A stretch of 64,000 bases of DNA from the NCBI RefSeq assembly GCF_905171765.1, contig NC_053397.1, forward strand, positions 8,375,677 to 8,439,676. Reading direction: 5' to 3'. Position 1 is the first letter of the stretch. Every line of letters starts with the position of its first letter. The notes under the pieces are model-generated. The model saw nothing but the letters and a program-made list of their open reading frames with translations. It did no database searches and had not been told where the DNA came from. Positions 51,001-63,000 of the stretch are shown here, one piece after another. The position numbers and the translations under genes are program-made. This DNA comes from Bufo bufo. Its lineage: Eukaryota; Chordata; Amphibia; Anura; Bufonidae.

Positions 51001-54000
51001 ACGAGGCCTTATATAATTTGCCCTCCCCTAATGGGACTACCCCTGGAGATCTATCTGAGGCCACTGATAAATTCTTGCAGTCTCTAGACCTTCCTTCTGT
51101 CTCCCCATCAAAAACTTCCCTCCTGACTAAGCCTATTTCAGATTCGGAGGTTCGCAAGGTCCTTATGTCTATTCCATCAGGTAAAAGCCCCGGCCCTGAT
51201 GGATTTTCCATTGCATACTATAAATCCTTTCAGGATGTGTTAATCCCACGTTTCAGGAACTTGTGCAACTACCTTCTGACAGGGGGGTCTCTTGCTCCTC
51301 ATTCCTTAATGGCGCACATTACTGTCCTCCATAAGGAAAACAAGGATCCAACATGCTGCAGTAACTATAGGCCAATATCTTTACTCAATAATGATGTGAA
51401 GTGGTGGGCGAAGATTCTGGCTACCAGGCTCCAGGATGTTCTTCCCGACATTGTACATGAGGAACAAGTAGGTTTTGTCCATGGCAGACAGGGGTCGGAA
51501 AACACGGTACGGCTTCTACATCTGGTGAATTGGGCTAGGAAATCTTCTAAGCCTTTAGTCCTAGTGAGTACAGATGCGGAAAAAGCCTTCGACAGGGTCA
51601 GCTGGCTTTTTATGTCGCGGACCCTGTCGAAGTTTGGCCTCCCGGACCAGTTTATCAGTGCTGTCAACACCCTTTATTCGGCCCCCTCTGCCATGGTCAA
51701 AGTCAATGGAGCATTATCCCCACCATTTCGCATCACCAACGGGACAAGACAGGGGTGCCCCCTTTCCCCGGCACTGTTTGTACTGGTCATGGAGACCCTT
51801 CTGTGTAAAATTAGATCAGACCCTGTTATTAGAGGCCTCCAGATTGGCTCACAAACCCATGTTACTGCAGCATTCGCGGATGACCTTTTAGTCATGACCT
51901 CCAACCCTGCGGAAGCCTTGCCCAAGTTGCTGAATACTTTTGAGGACTTTGGATTTGTATCCAATTTTAAAATAAATTATGGGAAATCCATGGCACTTAA
52001 TATTTCTTGCCACCAATCTATAGTCAACAGTCTAAAACGTTCCACCCCATTTACCTGGGCCTCCAGAGACATTACATTTTTAGGAACGCATGTTTCGGCC
52101 AATATTCAAGACCTAGCCTCCCTTAACTATGCCCCACTCCTGCAAGAGGTTCGCACCCACTTACAAAATTTGAAACTCCCTTTTGTTTCATGGATAGGGA
52201 GGAAAAACTATCTGAAAGCTTTCATTCTCCCCAAATTTCTTTATTTGCTACAAGCCATACCTATATGGTTGCCAAATTTATACTTCTCAGAGGTCCGCCG
52301 AGTGTTCACACGCTTTCTCTGGAATGGCAAGTCGCCACGCATTGCCTATTCTGTCCTTACGAGAGATAAGAAGTTTGGAGGCTTTGGGATGCCTGATGTA
52401 AAGTCATATTACACTGCTGTTCAGTTATGTAGATGTGTATCCACCCTGACATGTAAATCTAGCTCCCTTTGCTCACGGCTCGAATCTGTACTACTCACCA
52501 ACCAAGATCAGCTCACTCTATGGGGTGTCAGGCCCTTCTCAGCTAATCATTACGCCTCATCCCCGGTTTGGAAAGGAATGCTAGTAGAATGGTCTAAAAT
52601 GGTCAAATCCCAGCAGTTTAGCTTTCCCAATCCTTGCATGCCTCTTAAATTGTTACAGAGCTATATCCATCCTTCTGTGTCAAGCCCCTCTGGGATTTGG
52701 TCTAGGCTCGCTGGTTTGTCCCTGCGGGATGTCCTTCTCCCAGATGGTAGTTTACAGTGGGATTTTATAACGGATCGCCCCGAAATCAAGACAGCCCCCT
52801 TTTTCCATCTGGCAGATTTTAAGAGAGATACCAAGTTATGCGTCGGAACCTTTGTTAGTAATAGCTCCCCCTCTTGGCTTGAGAAGAAAGTCTTGGCCCC
52901 TAGGCCTCCTCTTAGGCCACTATCCCAGATGTATAAAGAAATGCTTACCTTCTTACCACCAGAGCTTGGGTATTTGACTTCATGGGAGCGAGAGCTTTCT
53001 ATAACCCTAACGGAACCAGAAAGAGCCTTTGTTTTGGCTCATTCTCACGGCTTTGGTCGTTGTGTGAGAGTTCAGGAAAATTCTTTTAAGCTACTAAGTA
53101 GATGGTACAAAACTCCTGAATTCTTGCACAAAATTAACCCTGAGGTACCCGAGGTGTGCTGGAGGTGTGGCATAGAAACCGGTTCACTATCACATATCTG
53201 GTGGTTCTGCCATAAGATCCAGCCGTTTTGGAAACTGATAGAATCAATGATCAATAGTGTTTGCAAAACTACAGTCACACTAGATGCTAAACTTATCTTA
53301 CTGTGGTGCCCTAATAGCACGATAACCCCTGCTAAAAATAATCTCCCTACAATGCTGATCACAGCTGCTAGATTACTAGTTCCCTTTTTGTGGAAAAACG
53401 ATTCCCCTCCAAATCTCGATATGTGGACGGACAAGGTAGATCAAATCTACCGCTTTGAGAAACTGGCGCATTGGGAAACAAACTCACGTCACTGCTTCCT
53501 AAAGATATGGTCCCCGTGGAAATCACACAGGAATTTCACATGATAGAGCAGGATCCCCTCACTTCTCCTCCCTACCCCCTTTTCCCTTCTTTTTGTTTCT
53601 TTTGATGTATGTTTCTGATGAAAATGATAATAGCTGGTATTGTTTACACATGACTTGTATGCTGGACAACTATTGTGACTCTTAATGTTATGAAACAATT
53701 GTCATGTGTGGGCATGTGGCCTTGTTTTCTTAACTCAATAAAAAGAAATATGGTTAAGAATATAACTACTATAATACTGCTCCTCTGTACAAGAATATAA
53801 CTACTATAATACTGCTTCTATGTACAAGAATATAACTACTATAATACTGCTCCTATGTACAAGAATATAACTACTATAATACTGCCTCCTATGTACAAGA
53901 ATATAACTACTATAATACTGCTCCTCTGTACAAGAATATAACTACTATAATACTGCTCCTATGTACAAGAATATAACTACTATAATACTGCTCCTATGTG

Positions 54001-57000
54001 CAAGAATATAACTACTATAATACTGCCTCCTATGTACAAGAATATAACTACTATAATACTGCTCCTATGTACAAGAATATAACTACTATAATACTGCCTC
54101 CTATGTACAAGAATATAACTACTATAATACTGCTCCTATGTGCAAGAATATAACTACTATAATACTGCTCCTATGTACAAGAATATAACTACTATAATAC
54201 TGCTCCTATGTGCAAGAATATAACTACTATAATACTGCCTCCTATGTACAAGAATATAACTACTATAATACTGCTCCTATGTACAAGAATATAACTACTA
54301 TAATACTGCCTCCTATGTACAGGAATATAACTACTATAATACTGCTCCTATGTACAGGAATATAACTACTATAATACTGCCTCCTATGTACAAGAATATA
54401 ACTACTATAATACTGCTCCTATGTACAGGAATATAACTACTATAATACTGCTCCTATGTACAAGAATATAACTACTATAATACTGCTCCTCTGTACAAGA
54501 ATATAACTACTATAATACTGCTCCTATGTACAAGAATATAACTACTATAATACTGCTCCTATGTGCAAGAATATAACTACTATAATACTGCCTCCTATGT
54601 ACAAGAATATAACTACTATAATACTGCTCCTATGTACAAGAATATAACTACTATAATACTGCCTCCTATGTACAGGAATATAACTACTATAATACTGCTC
54701 CTATGTACAAGAATATAACTACTATAATACTGCTCCTCTGTACAGGAATATAGCTACTACAATACTGCTCCTATGTACAAGAATATAACTACTATAATAC
54801 TGCTCCTATGTACAAGAATATAACTACTATAATACTGCTCCTATGTACAAGAATATAACTACTATAATACTGCCTACTATGTACAAGAATATAACTACTA
54901 TAATACTGCCTCCTATGTACAAGAATATAACTACTATAATACTGCCTCCTATGTACAAGAATATAACTACTATAATACTGCTCCTATGTACAAGAATATA
55001 ACTACTATAATACTGCTCCTGTGTACAAGAATATAACTACTATAATACTGCTCCTATGTACAAGAATATAACTACTATAATACTGCCTCCTATGTACAAG
55101 AATATAACTACTATAATACTGCTCCTATGTACAAGAATATAACTACTATAATACTGCTCCTATGTACAAGAATATAACTACTATAATACTGCTCCTATGT
55201 ACAAGAATATAACTACTATAATACTGCTCCTATGTACAAGAATATAACTACTATAATACTGCTCCTATGTACAAGAATATAACTACTATAATACTGCCTC
55301 CTATGTACAAGAATATAACTACTATAATACTGCTCCTATGTACAAGAATATAACTACTATAATACTGCTCCTATGTACAAGAATATAACTACTATAATAC
55401 TGCCTCCTATGTACAAGAATATAACTACTATAATACTGCTCCTATGTACAAGAATATAACTACTATAATACTGCTCCTATGTACAAGAATATAACTACTA
55501 TAATACTGCCTCCTATGTACAAGAATATAACTACTATAATACTGCCTCCTATGTACAAGAATATAACTACTATAATACTGCTCCTATGTACAGGAATATA
55601 ACTACTATAATACTGCTCCTATGTACAAGAATATAACTACTATAATACTGCTCCTATGTACAAGAATATAACTACTATAATACTACTCCTATGTACAAGA
55701 ATATAACTACTATAATACTGCTCCTATGTACAAGAATATAACTACTATAATACTGCTCCTATGTACAAGAATATAACTACTATAATACTGCTCCTATGTA
55801 CAAGAATATAACTACTATAATACTGCTCCTATGTACAAGAATATAACTACTATAGGGGCGGAGCCGAGCCACGCTGCTGAATGGCCGCACGAGCTTGAGC
55901 TCCTCCAGCATTCCGGCTCATTTGCCCTAAATTAAGCTATAATTTGCACTAATATGGGGAAGACTGGCAAGGACAAGTCCAGAGGCAGTTCAGAGACGAC
56001 CCCACTACACTCTAAGCAGCCAGAAATGGAAAAGTTCCTCAGGAAAACTCCGAGGCTCGCGGTGCAGAGAGGCCCTAACATGGCGGCATCCATTACCCAC
56101 GACTCCGATGCAGGAGACCTCTCGGACGCGGGAAGTGGCTCTGATATTTCAGACAGACGCCCACGCGACCCACCGCTTTCTGAACGGACCCTTAAGAGAG
56201 TCCTAGATTCAGCTCTCTCACCTCTCAAGCAAGGCTTATCTGACATTAAAGACGACTTGAAACACTTAGGCCAGAGAGTCGTTTCCCTGGAGTCTGCTCA
56301 AGAAGACATCATGGCGTACGAAAGTAAAACCGCAGATGTGTTAGCGACCCACAAGGCCTTATTGAATGAAGCATACCTGAAACTAGAAGACCAGGAGAAC
56401 CGCAGTCGCAGGCGGAATATCCGCATACGGGGCCTACCGGAATCGCATGCGGTGGAGGCCTTGCCGTCGGTTGCGCGCGAAATATTTTCAAGCCTACTGG
56501 GCGCAGAGAGGGCGGCCGTAATAGTGATCGAGCGTATACACAGGGCACTACGCCCTAGACCAAAGCCGCAGGAACCACCGCGGGATGTGATCTGTGGCTT
56601 ACTGAGCTTTGTCGACACTGCGGCCCTCCTACAGAAACAGCGGGAATCGGAAGCCTTGGAGTACGAACATGCACCGATCCAGATGTTTCAAGACCTGGCT
56701 CCGTCTACTTTGGCCAAACGGCGCCTGTTGCGGCCTCTTCTAGATGTCTTGAAGAAATCAGCGATTCCTTTCCGTTGGTTGTACCCTTTCGGGTTGGCGA
56801 TTTCCAGAAATGGTAAATTACTTACCGTTCGTTCTCCTCAAGATCTGGCCTCTGTCTGGGAAGCGCTTGGAGTACCCCCTGTGGACATTCCTTCATGGCT
56901 CCCGGCCGACCAGGATGGCCCCCTACCAGCTCCCCCTCGTGTTGCTAACTGGCAGAAGGTGTCGGCTGGAAAGTCTGACCGTCTGGGAAGCGGTAGGATG

Positions 57001-60000
57001 GATAAGAGCCCCACCTGATCGCCATTTCCTAAACGCATGACGACCTAGGAAGAGTTTTCCTCTCCTGCTGTTCTATGTCCACTGATCTGTTTTACATGAC
57101 AGGACGATAAGGAAACTCTCCTTTGTTTTTTCTGGACATTGCTCCTGTTGTTGCAGGTATCGTTACCCCTATGCAGGGCAGGGACCGGCAAGATTCCTGT
57201 GCTGGACATATTTTTGTTGGTCCATTGTTAGAGACCGCAAGGTGCTTTACTTGCCCCCTCGCCAGCTCAACCCTGTCCGAGCTGACGATAAGTGAAGCAT
57301 TTACTTCTCTACAGATCTCATGTTTTCTGTGCTGGTTTATTACCGGTTTGTTATTTCACTGTTTTATTATTTTGTTGTGTTTTGTCTATCCCTCCTTTCT
57401 ACCTTCCCTTTCTCTGCTCTGAACCACTGTGTGCTACTAAGCATTTCCATGGTTATTCTGTGTAGGCATCTGTGTGATTTACTAATGCAATGGCATCTAT
57501 TGTAGTTGCTTCTTTAAATGTACATGGTTTGAACGAGCCATGCAAAAGGTCCCAGACTCTCTCCCTTCTTTTGAGGGACAAAGTTTCAGTGGCTTTCTTA
57601 CAGGAGACTCACTTTAAATCGGGTAAGGTTCCTAACCTTCCCCCTAGGAAGTTTGCCCAATGGTTCCACAGTACCTATAGCACCGCCAGCAGGGGGGTTA
57701 GTGTGGCTGTGCACAGAAGCCTCCCCTTCAAACACTCTGCTACTGCTGTGGACCCAGAGGGCAGATACCTCTTTGTGAAAGGTGTTTTAGGTGAGTCTCC
57801 TGTGACTTTTGCCAATTTGTATGCCCCTAATAGAGGCCAAGTCCCATGGCTCGTTCAAACCTTAAGCCTTCTTTCCTCGTTCACAGAGGGATTGCTTGTT
57901 CTGGGGGGTGATTTCAACGTGGCCCTAGACCCTGCCATTGATACTTCCACAGGCAGACCTTCTGTTTCTTATAGGCTCCTGAGACGGTTGAAAATCTCTC
58001 TGAAGAAACTGAAGGTCTTAGATGTATGGCGCTCACTAAACCCCAACGGCCGGGATTTTTCCTATTATTCCCATGCCAAGACTTCCTTTCACAGGTTAGA
58101 TTACTTATTCCTCTCTGAGTCACATCTGCGTAATGTCTCCGGAGCCCGTATAGGTCCCATTACACTTTCTGACCACGCTCCTGTTATCATCCACTTTTCC
58201 CTGTCTGACCCTCAGAAAAAGGAACGTCTATGGCGTCTAAATGACACTTTGATTTTGGACCCCGTTCACGCTTCTAAGATTAAAGCCTCCATCTCTGAGT
58301 TTTTTACGCTAAATGATACACCCGACTCCCCTCCCTCCCCCTCCATATTATGGGAATCTCATAAGGTAGTGTTAAGGGGGGAACTCATTGCCTTAGGGGC
58401 TTATGTGAAAAAACAGAGGACGCAGGCTTTAGATGCTCTATTGACAAAAATTGCCCGCCTTGAATCCTCGCACAAGGAATCACAGGCCCTTCATACCTTA
58501 GCAGAACTCACGGATGCTAGGACACATCTAAAAAATATGCTAAATGTCACTTCGGCAAAGCTGGTACTGCGTTCCAGGTTTAAGGCCTACGCCCATGGAA
58601 ATAGAGGAAACGGATTGATGTCAGCCATAGTAAAGAAGCAATTCTCTGACTCCTTTGTTTCCTCTATTAAAGACCCGAACGGGAAGGTGCATAAATCCAC
58701 CCCTGATATCGCCAAGGCTTTCTGCACCTTTTATGAGGCTCTGTATAACCTACCTCCCCCCAACGGGGACACCCCTGGTGTCCTCTCAGACGCCACGGAC
58801 AAATTCCTACAGTCTCTGGACCTTCCTTCCATATCCCAAACAAAAGCGGCCCACTTAACTAGACCGGTTACTGACTCTGAAATCCATAAGGTGCTCAGGT
58901 CCATCCCCTCGGGTAAAAGCCCGGGCCCGGATGGGTTTCCCATTATTTACTACAAATCCTTCCAGGATATCCTTATCCCCCGTTTTAAGAATTTGTGCAA
59001 TTACCTCCTCTCTGGAGGCTCCCTTGCCCCTCATTCCTTAATGGCGCACATTACAGTCTTACATAAGGAGAATAAGGACCCGACTTGCTGCAGTAATTAT
59101 AGGCCGATCTCCTTGCTCAATACTGATGTGAAGTGGTGGGCGAAAATCTTAGCTACCAGACTTCAGGATGTACTTCCTGACATTGTCCATGGAGAGCAAG
59201 TGGGCTTTGTCCACGGCAGACAGGGGTCGGAAAACACGATTCGGCTTCTTCACCTTATTCACAGGGCCAAGAAATCTGTGAAACCTTTAGTGTTGGTGAG
59301 CACTGATGCGGAGAAGGCCTTCGACAGGGTCAGCTGGCAGTTTATGTCTCGGGCCCTGGCGAGGTTTGGTCTCTCTGATCAGTTTATTGCTGCCATTTAC
59401 ACCTTATACTCGGCCCCCTCTGCCGTGGTCAAAGTTAATGGTACGTTATCCCCTCCATTTCGCATCACTAATGGGACAAGGCAGGGGTGCCCCCTGTCTC
59501 CGGCATTATTTGTGTTGGTGATGGAGACTCTTCTGTGCAAGATTAGGGCGGACCCAGATATAAAGGGCCTCCAAGTGGGCGCCGGCACCCATGTTACTGC
59601 AGCATTTGCGGACGACCTTTTGGTTATAATATCTAACCCCAGAGAGGCCTTACCTAAGTTATTGAATATATTTGAGAACTTTGGGTTCGTATCTAATTTT
59701 AAAATTAATTATGGGAAGTCTATGGCACTTAATATTTCATGCTCCCAAGCTGTGATTAATACGCTTAAGCGCGACACTCCATTTGTTTGGGCATCCAGGG
59801 ACATTACGTTCCTAGGGACACGTATATCGGCCAATATTCATGAGTTGGCCTCACTCAATTACACGCCGCTGCTTCAGTCAGTTCGTACCCACCTCCAGAC
59901 CTTGAAACTACCTTTCGTATCGTGGGTTGGTAGGAAAAATTACCTTAAAACCTTTATCCTCCCCAAATTCCTATATCTGCTACAGGCCCTCCCTATTTGG

Positions 60001-63000
60001 CTACCAAACTCATATTTCGCAGAAGTACGCCGGGTGTTCACTCGCTTCCTCTGGAATGGCAAATCTCCTCGTATTGCCTATTCAGTCCTCACTAGGGATA
60101 AGAAGCTTGGAGGCTTTGGGATGCCAGATGTTAAGGTTTATTATACTGCAGTACAACTTTGTAGATGCGTAGCAGCTATGTCTCGTCAATCCAACTCCCC
60201 TTGCTCTCGCCTGGAGTCTGCGCTGCTCACTAACCAAGATCAGCTCACCCTGTGGGGTGTCCGAGCCTTTTCGGCTAACCATTATGCATCCTCCCTGGTC
60301 TGGAAGGGTATGCTGGTAGAGTGGTCTAAAATGGTCCAATCTCAAACATTCAACTTTCCTAACCCAGGTATGCCACTGCAACTGCTACAAAACTACCTCC
60401 ATCCATCCATCTTAAGCCCCTCCGGTATTTGGCCTAGGCTCGCTGGCAAATTTCTGCGGGATGTCCTCTTACCGGATGGCAGCTTGAATTTGGATTTGTT
60501 GCTGGGCCTCCCCGAGGTCAAGACTGCGCCATTTTTCCATCTGGCTGACTTTAAGAGAGATATTACAGGGGGTGTTAGGTCCCTACCTGTTAACAGCTCT
60601 TTATCTTGGCTTGAAAAGAAGGTCATGGCCACTAAACCCGCCACTAGACCGCTGTCTCAGATGTATAAAGAAATACTCTCCTCACTCCCCCCGGAGCTCC
60701 GTTTTCTGACCTCCTGGGAGAGGGAGCTCTCTTTGTGCCTCACGGAGCCGGAAAGAGCCTTTATTTTGGCACATTCACATGGCTTTAACCGCTGTGTGAG
60801 GATTCAGGAGAACTCTTTCAAACTACTCAGTAGATGGTATAAGACGCCTGAGTTCTTACACAAGTTGAACCCGGAAGTTCCAGAAGCTTGTTGGAGATGC
60901 GGCTTGGAAATTGGTTCCCTGTCGCATATTTGGTGGTCTTGTCGGAAAATCCAGACATTTTGGAAATCAATTGAGCCATTGATCAACCAAATTTGCAATT
61001 CTAGGATAGTTCTGGATGCTAAACTTATTTTGTTATGGTGCCCAAATACAACCCTCACCCCTGCTAAGGATAACCTCCCGACCATGTTGCTCACGGCAGC
61101 TAAGCTGCTTATTCCTTTTCTATGGAAAACTGACTCTCCCCCGACCACCCTAATGTGGATAGACAAGGTAGACCAGATCTACCGTTTTGAGGAGCTGGCA
61201 CACTGGGAAACTAACTCACGTTCCCGCTTCTTAAAACTATGGTCTCCATGGAAAACTTACAGAAACTTTGCTTAGCAGAGCAGAATCTCCCATCTCCCTG
61301 TTCTCCCCGCTCCTTCCCCTCTTGTGTGTTCCCCCCCTTTGTCTCCCAACCCTTGTCTGAATTTTATTTTATGTTTGATAATTGTGATTGTATATGATGT
61401 CTATGCATGATGTAAATGTGGGACTCATATTGTGATTCCTTGTCACTGTGATGTAGTCATGTATGGGCGTTTAGCCTCTGCTTTTTCTTTCAATAAAAAG
61501 AAATATGGTTAAGAATATAACTACTATAATACTGCCTCCTATGTACAAGAATATAACTACTATAATACTGCCTCCTATGTACAAGAATATAACTACTATA
61601 ATACTGCTCCTATGTACAAGAATATAACTGCTATAATACTGCTCCTATGTACAAGGATATAACTACTATAATACTGCTCCTATGTACAAGAATATAACTA
61701 CTATAATACTGCTCCTATGTACAAGAATATAACTACTATAATACTGCCTCCTATGTACAAGAATATAACTACTATAATACTGCTCCTATGTACAAGAATA
61801 TAACTACTATAATACTGCCTCCTATGTACAAGAATATAACTACTATAATACTGCTCTTATATACAAGAATATAACTACTATAATACTGCTCCTATGTACA
61901 AGAATATATCTACTATAATACTGCTCCTATGTACAAGAATATAACTGCTATAATACTGCTCCTATGTACAAGGATATAACTACTATAATACTGCTCCTAT
62001 GTACAAGAATATAACTACTATAATACTGCTCCTATGTACAAGAATATAACTACTATAATACTGCCTCCTATGTACAAGAATATAACTACTATAATACTCC
62101 TCCTATGTACAAGAATATAACTACTATAATACTGCCTCCTATGTACAAGAATATAACTACTATAATACTGCTCCTATGTACAAGAATATAACTACTATAA
62201 TACTGCTCCTATGTACAAGACTATAACTACTATAATACTACTCCTATGTACAAGAATATAACTACTGTAATACTGCTCCTATGTACAAGAATATAACTAC
62301 TATAATACTGCTCTCATGTACAAGAATATAACTACTATAATACTGCCTCCTATGTACAGGAATATAACTACTATAATACTGCCTCCTATGTACAAGAATA
62401 TAACTACTATAATACTGCTCCTATGTACAAGAATATAACTACTATAATACTGCTCCTATGTACAAGACTATAACTACTATAATACTACTCCTATGTACAA
62501 GAATATAACTACTGTAATACTGCTCCTATGTACAAGAATATAACTGCTATAATACTGCTCCTATGTACAAGAATATAACTGCTATAATACTGCCTCCTAT
62601 GTACAAGAATATAACTGCTATAAGATTGCCTCCCACAGAATATGAAAAACTGTAGATAGTATAGCAGGTTATTATTTTATGCCAGGAATAATATATATTG
62701 CGTCACTATGGTCTCTTGTGCAGTATTTAGCAGTTTTTACATGAATCTTGTGTTATTTTTCATTATTTTCTATTATTTTCTGTTGTTGTTTTTATAGCAC
62801 AGTGTTTTTTTGCTTCTTATGTACCATCCATGAATCTGGGTATATTTTTTTCCTGCAGATCTCGATTCATTCCAGACCAGGCCTCGCAGTACGGTGTATG
62901 TGCGGGAGGGACAGGGGATGGTGCTGCTGTGCGGGCCGCCTGCTCATTCTGGAGGTGATTTTTCTGACTGCGTTTATCCCTTGTTGTGGAGCGCCCCCTG

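Larger units (their letters stand above)
48014..53755 (+). mobile_element. Full-length L1/Tx1-type LINE, copy 1, 5742 bp
   Basis: It begins ggggcggagcctagccacgc right after the array phrase ctactata and ends aaagaaatatggtt right before aagaatataactactata. It has a 99-bp leader with ctatataagcc, ORF1, a 580-bp spacer, ORF2 and a 3'UTR with AATAAA at 53737-53742 but no poly(A) tail. The likely 18-bp target duplication is aagaatataactactata, with one mismatch upstream. Both frames are intact. The same start and end sequences and the same insertion point are seen in copy 2. Confidence 0.93.
55855..61510 (+). mobile_element. Full-length L1/Tx1-type LINE, copy 2, 5656 bp
   Basis: It starts ggggcggagccgagccacgc after ctactata and ends aaagaaatatggtt before aagaatataactactata, exactly as copy 1. 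The 18-bp target duplication is perfect here. AATAAA lies at 61492-61497. The leader, both frames and the 3' end match copy 1 in layout, but spacer and UTR sequences differ substantially, so the copies are not a recent duplication of one insertion. Confidence 0.93.

Noticed and set aside
48014..61510. The two LINEs as a simple tandem duplication of one insertion
   Set aside because: The copies differ throughout, including spacer length, while all frames stay intact, which argues for separate insertions; a duplication of great age cannot be fully excluded.
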